From Flavobacteriales bacterium (lineage in GTDB: Bacteria > Bacteroidota > Bacteroidia > JACJYZ01), in assembly GCA_020635855.1 (NCBI GenBank), contig JACJYZ010000002.1:992001-1056000 (forward strand): 64,000 nt of DNA, given 5' to 3'. The first letter of the stretch is position 1; every line of letters starts with the position of its first letter. The translations under genes were made by a program, and so were the position numbers. Below, piece by piece: positions 17,201 to 24,902 of the stretch. The notes under the pieces were generated by a model. That model saw nothing but the letters and a program-made list of their open reading frames with translations, was not told where the DNA came from and did no database searches.

Positions 17201-18946
17201 CTTATCCACACTTAAAATGAAATCATTTGTTTTATCTCCGGTATTGGATGCTACGATACCGCTGCCCCAGTTTGCATCGTTGCCCGATAGGCTTTCAACG
17301 TTGATCCATGCTTCAACCGTAAGCGGATCGGAATCATCCAGCGCTGGGTCAGAGAAGGTGGCATAATTGAGTGAACCTTTTTCAAAGTCTTGTGCGTTTG
17401 CCGCGATACCTGTTATGTCTGCTGAACCTGTGTTTGTGAGGTTGTTGCCCGAGGGAGAAGCATCATTGAAACTGCTATGCAAATGCCATACTGCCTTGTA
17501 GGTGCATGGCCATGTTCCCACGGAGGAATAATCCGAAGTGATGGCAGCATTTCCGTAATGCATGTAAATGGTGGTTGGGGAGGATCCGGATAATGTAGGA
17601 ATCTTCACCCATGCCACCACTTCTCCTGTGGTGGCATCATATTTTTCCAATTGATGATTGAGAACAAGGCTGTTGTCAGCGTCTGCGAAAATGATGTCGT
17701 ACCCGTTATCGCTTTGTACATTTCCTCCGTTGGTGGCACTTTTCATGCCTGCATCGGTGAAGCTTATCATTACGGTGAAATTGCTCAGATCACCTGATCC
17801 GGATACCTGGTCAGGGTCAATGTCGATGCGTGTGGTATAACCGAAAGCATTCACATCCAACACGCTTTCTTCACTACCTACGCTGTAAAATGTTGATGGA
17901 TCGTTGATGGTATTGTATGTAGTTGCAATCCAATCTGCAGAACGTTGTGAATTGGATATCCTGACCTCATCAACCAATCCGTCGAAATAATATTTCTGCA
18001 CGGTATAAGCAGATCCGATGCGGTGTTGGGTGGCCCACCCGCTGCTGGTGGATGATACGGTGAGGCCGCTGATTTCCGCCCCGTTTTTGTATATCCGGTT
18101 GGTTGAACCGTCCCATACGCCTACAATGTAATACCATGTGCCGGTGGTGATTTCTCCGGTTCCGGTTCTGCTTCTTCCGTCAAGGTCTGCGCCGCTATTC
18201 CGCCAGTCAAAGAAAGAGATTGAACCGCTGGAACTCACGTTCAGCATGAAGTCGTTTTTCTGGTCACCGGTGGTGGAGCACACAACACCAGCCCCCCAGG
18301 TGGCGTCGTTGCCGCTGAGACTTTCTGCTTTAACCCAGGCTTCCACTGTTATAGGGTCGCTGTCGCCGAAAGCAGGATCGCTGAGCGCAACATAATTGGA
18401 GTTGTTTTGTTCCAGGTCTACGGCTTTACCGGACTGCCCCGTGGTTAGTGTACCACGGTTGTTGGTTCCGTTGTTGCCTGTGGATGAAGCATCGTTGTAA
18501 TTGGTCTGGAAGTGCCAAACGCCTTTGTAGTTGGAATTCCATGTAGATGTGGTTGACGGATTGCTGGCAATGGCATCCACATAACCGTAGTACATGTATA
18601 TGATGGTGTTGGCAGAAGTGGATAGAGACGGTACATTAACCCATGCGATGATTTGACCGGTAGTATGGTCAAACGAGACAAGCTCATGGTCCAATACCGT
18701 GGATCCGTCACTTTGGGTGAATTTGATGTCCCAGCCGTTGCAATTGGTTGCGTCTTTTAAGTCGGCATCGGTATGGTTGATGAGAACGGGAAAATTGGTG
18801 TGACTGCCTGATCCTGATACTTTGGATGCATCAATGGTTATGGTTTTACGGTACAGGTAGCCTGCTAGCTGCGCTTTTGATTGCCCACTGAAAATGCAAG
18901 TGAGAAGCAATGTAAGGGATAGCGCTTGCGTGTAAAACTTTCTCAT
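14267..18946 (-). CDS. Giant T9SS-secreted protein with DUF2341-LamG repeats, paralog 3
   Basis: A 1559-residue secreted protein with a signal peptide (about 1-26, ending GQSKA). Two tandem copies of DUF2341 plus LamG (concanavalin-like lectin) follow: the first about 28-350 (YLYRKTITIDASKV, IYMYYG, then VEAWVKAESLSGNDATWG), the second about 365-705 (TTRIDIDPDQVSGSG, VEAWINVESLSGNDANWG). A short beta-repeat starts at about 715 (NWSDGSTWEGGIAPTSTDSV). The shared paralog module is at about 849-1100 (GWNLISNPYPSQIDWEHADV). Then come SprB-like repeats (CNMADGTVSIAVNGGIEPY), a PKD domain (YSWDFGDGTAANH, about 1422) and a T9SS type A tail (ADISLYNLLGQELSRKEA to the end). LamG domains suggest glycan binding at the cell surface. 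Confidence 0.88.
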   Translation of the reverse strand: MRKFYTQALSLTLLLTCIFSGQSKAQLAGYLYRKTITIDASKVSGSGSHTNFPVLINHTDADLKDATNCNGWDIKFTQSDGSTVLDHELVSFDHTTGQIIAWVNVPSLSTSANTIIYMYYGYVDAIASNPSTTSTWNSNYKGVWHFQTNYNDASSTGNNGTNNRGTLTTGQSGKAVDLEQNNSNYVALSDPAFGDSDPITVEAWVKAESLSGNDATWGAGVVCSTTGDQKNDFMLNVSSSGSISFFDWRNSGADLDGRSRTGTGEITTGTWYYIVGVWDGSTNRIYKNGAEISGLTVSSTSSGWATQHRIGSAYTVQKYYFDGLVDEVRISNSQRSADWIATTYNTINDPSTFYSVGSEESVLDVNAFGYTTRIDIDPDQVSGSGDLSNFTVMISFTDAGMKSATNGGNVQSDNGYDIIFADADNSLVLNHQLEKYDATTGEVVAWVKIPTLSGSSPTTIYMHYGNAAITSDYSSVGTWPCTYKAVWHLHSSFNDASPSGNNLTNTGSADITGIAANAQDFEKGSLNYATFSDPALDDSDPLTVEAWINVESLSGNDANWGSGIVASNTGDKTNDFILSVDKNGAIHFSDWRNDGADTDGRSKSATGQITTGTWYYVTAVWDGSSRKIYKNGSQLGGLSNATTGSGWTYMNSLGRSYTTSGYYFDGIIDEVRISRTERSADWIATNYNNISNPSSFFTLNKIVRSTTTGNWSDGSTWEGGIAPTSTDSVIIQATDVVTLTANASCDGLNIEADGTLDASTGDYKLTLTGVFTNAGTFTHQDGEVEMAGTEAQEISGTTTFHDLTINNSAGVTISSGTSYIEGSLTPTLGTLTIDPAAGLTLLSNSSHTGRIGSFNGSSDISGNVTVQRFVPKVPAYAGFRHLAFPIENADLSDIDDDITLSGVTGSTGSGSAWTGYWNNVYWYDEDQVDDGTMDAGWVALTDVTDLLDYRLGYNIWIYKNDLNATFDVTGTLHTGNTTFNITYDNRGAAEDNGWNLISNPYPSQIDWEHADVVYNGSVNNAIYVYNDAHEHYEGWVNGIALNHGTQYIASGQGFLIQTSGAAPTLTMTEDVKTNVATTFYGRQNMAAMPDMFKINITNNTLSDQCVITFRDGATNQFDKTMDAHKPWMTLKGTPNIASLSSEGESMAINSLPIPEQRLQIPLRVKVLTPGTYSLSASDIKMNDKFCMMLEDKLTGKVMDLRSMETYTFDTQSKDVKDRFVVHLSINPVLNVQSTPAACQGSATGKVAVSANQGEWVFDWFNADHQLIRSTGITGKEMELDHLKPGTYYVQARNNDGTLTCGWNETTIELGSATEINLTTNPEQSQPSHCNMADGTVSIAVNGGIEPYTILWSDGGSGAERTNLKAGVYNVKITDAASCTTDNEVEITSVNNVVSQFAVATQKPAAESNISFTNTSEHANSYSWDFGDGTAANHQANPVHVYTKPGVYTVSLTASNGNCTTLTTQDILVDKKTGNITPGDGAPTLEVSTVNNNILVRVNGNAQNGMADISLYNLLGQELSRKEASGNQLVTFQVNKSGIYLLQVRVDGNTVLTHKVTAHN
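16830..18865 (-). repeat. Tandem DUF2341-LamG duplication inside paralog 3
   Basis: The two units match closely over about 320 residues. Corresponding segments include EISGLTVSSTSSGWATQ against QLGGLSNATTGSGWTYM, and VDEVRISNSQRSADWIATTY against IDEVRISRTERSADWIATNY. The copies are similar enough to suggest fairly recent duplication. Boundaries are approximate. Confidence 0.75.
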
Positions 18947-19028
18947 CGTGTAGGATTTTATGGATAAGGAATAATGGGGTTCTTATTTGACGCTCGTATG
19001 CACGGCCAATATTACGAAAATATACCAG

Positions 19029-19529
19029 TTAAGTTACGTTGTGGCCCGCAGCCTGACCTGTTCCGGTGGCTTGTTGATGAATTCTTAATACAGGAATCAT
19101 TACGATAAGTGCAATGGGGCTTTGGAGGATGTGCAACATCCCGACCGTTAAAGGGTATCCTTGGTTTGAAAACACCCACTTTTCTGCCAGCCATGTAAGT
19201 GCAATGGCAAGTATGAACATGCCATAGGCGAACAGGCAGTGTAAAGAGGTTTTCTTTTTAGCGAATAGTGTGTGAATGGCAAGTAGGGTCAAGGTCATAC
19301 ATGCGGCAGAGAATATTGCAGTGAAGAGGTATTTGTAAATGATGAGGTCGGTTTCGCTGCGACCGGAAAGGAATGCGGGAACCTTCATGTGGGATTTGTA
19401 AACGTCCGGATGATGTGTGGCGGCTGCATGGATGGAAAGGAATATGACCTCCCTCAGGTAGCATGTGGCCAGAAGAAACACAACCAGTAAACCGGTTACC
19501 ATACGTCGGGGTGTTTTTCGGGATAACAT
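19029..19529 (-). CDS. Exosortase-associated four-helix membrane protein
   Basis: A 166-residue integral membrane protein with four predicted helices (about 11-28, 65-88, 97-117, 130-149) and a polar loop at 35-62. It starts 24 bases after the exosortase stop on the same strand, so the two are probably one operon. Small membrane proteins of this size and layout (an LREVIFLSIHA-type first helix, then a basic YKYLF helix) are regular companions of Bacteroidota exosortases. I have no independent domain match. Its role could be stabilising the exosortase or presenting substrate. An alternative is an unrelated small membrane protein. Confidence 0.6.
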   Translation of the reverse strand: MLSRKTPRRMVTGLLVVFLLATCYLREVIFLSIHAAATHHPDVYKSHMKVPAFLSGRSETDLIIYKYLFTAIFSAACMTLTLLAIHTLFAKKKTSLHCLFAYGMFILAIALTWLAEKWVFSNQGYPLTVGMLHILQSPIALIVMIPVLRIHQQATGTGQAAGHNVT

Positions 19530-19553
19530 GGAAGTTGGATTGTGGTCAGCGCC

Positions 19554-20099
19554 TCATGAGGAAGGTGCATGTTTCAAAGAGCGACTCCAGCGGTTGATCC
19601 ATGTCATCCATAACAGCAGCACAATAAAGTACATGGTTACGGTGAATGTGTAAGAGTGATTGAACGCCAGCCAATCCGGATGGTGCAAGAGCAGCAGACA
19701 CAGCGCAAAAACACGCATGACATTTAACACATACAACAGGAGCAACCCTGAAGGTATGAACCATAATTTGTGCTTGGCAGGTCCGGGAAATGCCATCACA
19801 AATATGGAGAAGAGAACGAAAAGCCCAAGGCCGTTGCACGGAGGACCTACCTTGAGTCCGATGGTTCCTTCCAGCCCCAGAACGGTTCCTTCCCTGAACA
19901 TGGAATATCCCAACAACCGGATGAATGCTTCGGTGCCGGTCACGGTCGCTTCCGACAACCTGGTGTTGATCCATTCCTTGTCGAGAAGTAAGTGGTAGGC
20001 CACAAGTGAGGCAATGCTCAGTACCGCCCCTATGCCGAGGAAGGATATCAAGGGGTCGGTGAGCCTGAAACGTGATTTGGTGTAATTCCGCGACGCCAT
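19554..20099 (-). CDS. Exosortase family transpeptidase, Bacteroidota small type
   Basis: This 181-residue multi-helix membrane protein carries the exosortase catalytic triad in order: Cys88 in GPPCNGLG, Arg129 in LNVMRVFAL and His148 in AFNHSYTF, each at a membrane-helix edge. Exosortases cut C-terminal sorting signals and are thought to transfer the protein to a surface molecule; they are commonly encoded with polysaccharide genes. It is short like the single-domain Bacteroidota types (XrtF/XrtX class; subtype not settled). It is transcribed away from the Wzc-type gene, with 174 bp between starts. A possible substrate is the PID-CTERM peptide at 5722-5925. Confidence 0.82.
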   Translation of the reverse strand: MASRNYTKSRFRLTDPLISFLGIGAVLSIASLVAYHLLLDKEWINTRLSEATVTGTEAFIRLLGYSMFREGTVLGLEGTIGLKVGPPCNGLGLFVLFSIFVMAFPGPAKHKLWFIPSGLLLLYVLNVMRVFALCLLLLHHPDWLAFNHSYTFTVTMYFIVLLLWMTWINRWSRSLKHAPSS

Positions 20100-20228
20100 C
20101 GTTTGCCGGTAAAATTAACCATTTAGACCATAGTGCCTTTCTTCCGTCCAAAACAAAGGAGTAACCCGAATGGTTTTGCAATGATTTGCAGGAGTGATGG
20201 TATACAGATCATATTGTCTTAAAAAAGC

Positions 20229-20236
20229 TAAATTTG
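20229..20236 (+). promoter_or_regulatory. Possible -7 element for the polysaccharide locus
   Basis: TAAATTTG is an exact TAnnTTTG match 37 bases before the ATG at 20274. The only upstream TTG (20214-20216) is too close (12 bases), so the -33 box is not convincing. The 174-bp divergent region shows no JUMPstart/ops-like element that I could recognise. Confidence 0.35.
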
Positions 20237-20273
20237 CCCAACTTGTCATTTCTTTGCCTGCCGAACCGCTTGA

Positions 20274-22706
20274 ATGAATACGAAAATAAATAATGGAATT
20301 GCATCGCAGATGAGAAGCTCCCATTTGAGTGGGGCATCTGCAGAAAGCAAAGGTTTTGACGTCAAGTCATATGCATTGCGGTGCCTTCGTTATTGGTATT
20401 TGTTTCCGGCAAGTCTGTTGATCTTTATCGGTTATGCTTTTTACAATGTCAGGTATTCGGTTCCTACCTACAGTGTGTCGGCCAGCTTATTGGTAAATGA
20501 CGAATATTCTTCCTGGGGAAGGGAGTATTTTCTGAGCGGATTGGAATTGGTTAGTGCGCGGAATCGGTTGGTGAATGAAATCGGGGTGATTAAATCGTTT
20601 CCGCTGATCAGGCGAACGTTGGATAGCCTTGATTTTGATATTTCCTATTATGATCTCGGAAGGGTGAAGACCACAGAGCTCTATTGGAACAGTCCTTTTA
20701 AGGTGGTGGCGGACGCATCCAGTTTTCTCAGGTTGCAGGGACGAAAGTGCCATCTCAGAATACTCTCCCCTGAAACATATATGCTTCAATACGGTCCCGA
20801 GGACAATCCCGTCGAAGAAATATTGCCTTTTGGTAAAATGGTGACAATCGGTGAAGCGCATTTCAAAGTGCTCCTGACCCAAAAGTATCGTGAGGAATTG
20901 TTTGGAGATAAACACTATTTCTTTGTTTTTAACAACCTTGATTTCATGGCCAAATCCTACCAGAACCGGGTGAGAGTTGAGCCGGAAACCAAAGAGTCAT
21001 CCGTATTGATCTTGTCGATAACCGGTAATTGTATCAAAAAAGAGATCCGGTTTCTTAACAAACTGATGCAGGTCTATATTGAAGTTGGCAGAGAGAAAAA
21101 CAGCCGGATCGCTATCAGCACCATGTCTTTCATCAATGATCAGTTGAGAGTGATCTCTGATTCATTAAGCTATACCGAAAATGATATGGAGCAATTTCAG
21201 CGATCCAACATGAACCTCGGTTTCGGTGGATCGGCATTGTCGGTATATACGTCGTTGGTTGATCTGGAGAATAACAGAAACCAGTTGCAACTTACCAAGC
21301 AATACTATCATTACTTGAGAGATTATTTGCAGAAGAATGATAATGCCAGCGGGCTTGTGATTCCTTCCACCATGCAGATAGGTGACCAGATACTGACTTC
21401 ATTGGTGGGACGCCTCGTGCAATTATATGCAGATAAGGAACAGATGATGGTGGATGCCAAAACCACCGGTGACAATGTTTTACTGATGCCCATCAATCGG
21501 CAGATCAAAAGCATGAAAGCCCTGTTGCTCGAAAATCTGGAGAACCTGGAAAGCAAAACCAACATTGATCTGCAGAACGTCGAAAAGAAAATTGCCGATG
21601 CCCGGAGCCAGGTGAACCAACTGCCGGATGCGCATCGTGAAATGGTGAATATTCAACGCCAATATTCGCTGAACAACAATTTGTATACCTATCTGCTGAA
21701 TAAAAAGGCTGAAGCAAGTTTGGCCAAAGCAGCTGATATCACCAATGCCAATGTGCTTGAAAAAGCCAGTATGCTGAAGGTGGGTAGGACCGGGCCGAAC
21801 ATAGCAAAGATATATACCACCAACGTGTTGTTCGGATTGGCCATCCCTTTCCTGATTGTTTTCTGTTTTATGTATTTTGATACCAGGATCGTAGAAAAGA
21901 AGGATATAGAAGCTGCAACCAGCATTCCTATCCTTGGCTTTGTTGGGCATAGTAAAAAGAGAACCAATCTCGTGGTCATTGACAATTTTAAATCCCTGAT
22001 CGCCGAATCTTTTCGCTCGATCCGTACGGGGATCAACTACATGGCCAAAGGTCAGTCAGATCTTGTTCTGCTGATTACATCATCCGTAAGTTCCGAAGGT
22101 AAAACCTTTACCGCCATCAACCTTGCCTCTCTGTATGCAGCGTCTGGTAAACGGGTGGTACTGGTGGGTGCGGATATGAGACGTCCCCGTATCTTTCAGG
22201 ACTTTAAACTTAACAATGAGAAAGGGCTTAGCAATTATCTGATCGGAAGCATGGGGTTGAATGAAATTGTTCAACACACCGGGATTCAGAACCTGGATAT
22301 TATTTCTGCCGGTCCCTTACCTCCTAATCCAGCGGAACTGCTGGAAAGCGGACAGTTCAAACAGCTGATGGACGAACTCAGGAGCAACTACAACATTGTA
22401 ATCATTGATACTCCTCCCATGGGATTGGTTACAGACGCATTGCTGATCACCGATCTGGCCGATGTGATTCTCTTTATGATTCGCTTCAATTATACCAAGA
22501 AGCCCCAGCTTCAGCACATCAACGAACAAATCACACATTACAAAGTCAAGAACATTGGCATCATCGCCAATGATGTTTCCGGATCCATGATGCCATATAG
22601 TTCAGGCTACGGATATGGTTACGGGTGGGAAGGTTATTATTCGGATGACGAACCCAAGCCAAAGGGATTGTTCAGCTTTTGGTCCAGAAAAAAGTATGTG
22701 GATTAG
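20274..22706 (+). CDS. Wzc-like polysaccharide co-polymerase and tyrosine autokinase
   Basis: An 810-residue inner-membrane protein. The first helix is at about 38-57, then a large periplasmic chain-length domain with coiled coil and a GNVR-like end (about 60-510), then a second helix at about 515-536. The cytoplasmic BY-kinase follows: Walker A SSEGKTFTAINLA (about 603-617), Walker A' VVLVGADMRRPR (about 628-640) and Walker B NIVIIDTPPMG (about 706-715). The tail (about 775-810) has seven Tyr (YGYGYGWEGYY and a late KKYVD), the autophosphorylation cluster. It controls length or export of the glycan. It is the first gene of the collinear locus and is followed 3 bp later by an ABC permease rather than Wzx/Wzy. 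Confidence 0.92.
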   Translation: MNTKINNGIASQMRSSHLSGASAESKGFDVKSYALRCLRYWYLFPASLLIFIGYAFYNVRYSVPTYSVSASLLVNDEYSSWGREYFLSGLELVSARNRLVNEIGVIKSFPLIRRTLDSLDFDISYYDLGRVKTTELYWNSPFKVVADASSFLRLQGRKCHLRILSPETYMLQYGPEDNPVEEILPFGKMVTIGEAHFKVLLTQKYREELFGDKHYFFVFNNLDFMAKSYQNRVRVEPETKESSVLILSITGNCIKKEIRFLNKLMQVYIEVGREKNSRIAISTMSFINDQLRVISDSLSYTENDMEQFQRSNMNLGFGGSALSVYTSLVDLENNRNQLQLTKQYYHYLRDYLQKNDNASGLVIPSTMQIGDQILTSLVGRLVQLYADKEQMMVDAKTTGDNVLLMPINRQIKSMKALLLENLENLESKTNIDLQNVEKKIADARSQVNQLPDAHREMVNIQRQYSLNNNLYTYLLNKKAEASLAKAADITNANVLEKASMLKVGRTGPNIAKIYTTNVLFGLAIPFLIVFCFMYFDTRIVEKKDIEAATSIPILGFVGHSKKRTNLVVIDNFKSLIAESFRSIRTGINYMAKGQSDLVLLITSSVSSEGKTFTAINLASLYAASGKRVVLVGADMRRPRIFQDFKLNNEKGLSNYLIGSMGLNEIVQHTGIQNLDIISAGPLPPNPAELLESGQFKQLMDELRSNYNIVIIDTPPMGLVTDALLITDLADVILFMIRFNYTKKPQLQHINEQITHYKVKNIGIIANDVSGSMMPYSSGYGYGYGWEGYYSDDEPKPKGLFSFWSRKKYVD

Positions 22707-22709
22707 CTG

Positions 22710-23567
22710 ATGATGAAAGAACAACACGCCCATGCCTGGACGGTAGAAATAAAGCCCCAGAGCGCATGGTTTAACTTGAACCTGCGTAGGATTTGGCAAT
22801 ACCGCGATTTGCTGGCACTTTTTGTAAAAAGGGATTTCATCGCGCAATACAAACAAACCATTCTTGGTCCGCTGTGGTTTTTGATTCAACCTATGTTGAC
22901 CACCATTGTCTTTACCGTGATTTTTGGTAACGTCGCAAAAATATCCACTGACGGACTTCCGCCTCTGGCATTCTACCTGGTAGGTATCACCGGGTGGAAT
23001 TACTTTGCCGATTGCATCTCAAAAACCTCCAATACTTTTACCTCCAATGCAAGGATCTTTGAGAAGGTGTACTTCCCCAGAATCATTGTTCCCCTGTCAG
23101 TAGTCACCTCCAGCCTCATCCGGTTTTCCATCCAATTGCTTTTGCTGATAGGAACCATCGCATATTATGTGGTTAAAGGGCGATTGGAGGTGCCCGGTTT
23201 GCAAGTCCTTATGGTGGTGCCTTTGGTGGCCATCCTGGCTGGTCTTGGCCTTGGCATGGGCATGACCATATCGTCAATGACCACCAAATACCGCGACCTT
23301 CAGTTCCTGGTGAGTTTCGGGGTGCAGTTGCTGATGTACGCAACGCCGGTGGTCTACCCGCTTTCGTTTATCTCCGAAAAGTACAGGTGGGTGGCCATGT
23401 ACAATCCGCTTACTTCCATCATTGAAGGGTTTAGATATATTTTCCTGGGCGCTGGATCTTTTAGTCTTCTGCATTTGCTGTATTCCTTCGGATGCATGTG
23501 CGTGATCCTGATGTTGGGTGCATTCGCCTTTAATCGTACCGAGCAATCCTTTATTGATACCGTTTAG
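22710..23567 (+). CDS. wzm: ABC-2 polysaccharide export permease, Wzm-like
   Basis: A 285-residue inner-membrane protein with six predicted helices and the family start WQYRDLLALFVKRDFIAQYKQ and TILGPLWFLIQPMLTTIVF. Together with the ATPase encoded next it would export undecaprenyl-linked glycan across the inner membrane, as in O-antigen or teichoic-acid ABC systems. ATG 22710 is followed immediately by a second ATG; either could be used. The gene lies between the autokinase and the ATPase, so the exporter is a complete pair. Confidence 0.93.
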   Translation: MMKEQHAHAWTVEIKPQSAWFNLNLRRIWQYRDLLALFVKRDFIAQYKQTILGPLWFLIQPMLTTIVFTVIFGNVAKISTDGLPPLAFYLVGITGWNYFADCISKTSNTFTSNARIFEKVYFPRIIVPLSVVTSSLIRFSIQLLLLIGTIAYYVVKGRLEVPGLQVLMVVPLVAILAGLGLGMGMTISSMTTKYRDLQFLVSFGVQLLMYATPVVYPLSFISEKYRWVAMYNPLTSIIEGFRYIFLGAGSFSLLHLLYSFGCMCVILMLGAFAFNRTEQSFIDTV

Positions 23568-23597
23568 GTTAATTCCGATCGTGTTCGAGATAAGCCA

Positions 23598-24902
23598 ATG
23601 AGCCAAATTGTTATCCAAGCTGAAGATGTTTCTAAGTTGTACAGACTTGGCGTCGTGGGGGCCAATACCATGGCAGATGATCTGAACCGGCTATGGGCTA
23701 GAATCCGTGGAAAAGAAGACCCGATCCTGAAAGTGGGAGAAGTCAATGCCAGGAATGAAGCGGGAGCAAGCAATTATGTGTGGGCCCTGCGTAACGTCAA
23801 CTTTGAATTGGAGCAAGGGGAGGTGATGGGCGTCATCGGAAAGAATGGTGCAGGCAAATCTACCTTACTCAAAATCTTGTCGCAGGTAACAAAGCCAACC
23901 ACAGGAAGGATTGGTGTGAAAGGACGCATCGCATCCATGTTGGAAGTGGGTACGGGCTTTCATCCGGAATTGACGGGTAGGGAGAATGTTTTCCTGAACG
24001 GTGCAATCCTGGGTATGACAAAAAAAGAGATTCGTGGGAAACTGGATGAGATTATCAGTTTCTCAGGCGTCGAACGCTATATCGATACGCCTGCCAAACG
24101 CTATTCGTCCGGCATGAAGGTAAGGTTGGGTTTTGCGGTCGCCGCGCATCTTGAACCTGAAATTCTGATTGTTGATGAAGTTCTGGCAGTAGGTGATGTG
24201 GAGTTCCAAAGGCGCTGTGTTGAAAAGATGCAGGAGGTTGCAAGGCAGGGGAAAACCATTTTGTTTGTGAGCCACAACATGGCTTCCATCAAAAGCCTAT
24301 GTACCCGTTGCATTCACATGGAAAATGGCATGGTGAAGTTTGATGGCGATGTTGAAGATGCCATAGATCTTTACATCAAAAGCAACGCCGAGGTATTTCA
24401 AAACGGGCAGATCCCTCAGGGCGTAGGTGATATCAATACCGGTCAGGCAGAATATACTTCGGTGAAGCTGCTCAACGAACAACGGGAGGCCATTGACGAT
24501 GTTTACTTCTTTGCGCCGATCCGGTTGGAGTTGGGTATTGTGGTGCACGAAACAGTGGAAAGCGCCAACCTGGTTGTGAGAATTTTTAACAGCAGTAAGG
24601 TCCCGATGTCTAACTCCTACCTGTTGATGGACAGGCCACCGGTGCATCTTGAAAAAGGAAAACATGTGGTTCGGGTGGAAATCGGCAACCGTTTTCAGCC
24701 GGGTTCGTATTACGTGTCGCTTGCCATAACATCGGCAGCCGGGAAAGCCATTCAGGTGGTTAATGACGTATTGCTTTTCAACATACTTCAGGTTTCGGAA
24801 GCAGGCGGGCAAGATTTTAAATTCGGCAAATCCAAAGGTGGTATCTTAGCCGAAACCAAATGGGAAATTCAGTCAATCCAAAAAAATGAACATCAAAGGT
24901 AA
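23598..24902 (+). CDS. wzt: ABC polysaccharide export ATPase with glycan-binding tail, Wzt-like
   Basis: The nucleotide-binding domain (about 1-270) carries Walker A GKNGAGKST at 81-89, the signature YSSGMKVRLG (about 168), Walker B ILIVDEVLAVGD (about 190) and the switch His in FVSHN. A C-terminal beta-sandwich of about 150 residues (from about 285) resembles Wzt_C, which recognises the finished chain end in O-antigen exporters. The chain terminus may therefore carry a cap such as a methyl or sulfate group; that is inference. The 434-residue length fits tailed Wzt. Its end overlaps the next gene by 17 bp. Confidence 0.93.
   Translation: MSQIVIQAEDVSKLYRLGVVGANTMADDLNRLWARIRGKEDPILKVGEVNARNEAGASNYVWALRNVNFELEQGEVMGVIGKNGAGKSTLLKILSQVTKPTTGRIGVKGRIASMLEVGTGFHPELTGRENVFLNGAILGMTKKEIRGKLDEIISFSGVERYIDTPAKRYSSGMKVRLGFAVAAHLEPEILIVDEVLAVGDVEFQRRCVEKMQEVARQGKTILFVSHNMASIKSLCTRCIHMENGMVKFDGDVEDAIDLYIKSNAEVFQNGQIPQGVGDINTGQAEYTSVKLLNEQREAIDDVYFFAPIRLELGIVVHETVESANLVVRIFNSSKVPMSNSYLLMDRPPVHLEKGKHVVRVEIGNRFQPGSYYVSLAITSAAGKAIQVVNDVLLFNILQVSEAGGQDFKFGKSKGGILAETKWEIQSIQKNEHQR

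Noticed and set aside
19546..20181. 211-codon minus-strand frame overlapping the exosortase
   Set aside because: The other frame carries the Cys, Arg and His triad and membrane helices; this one is polar with no domain.
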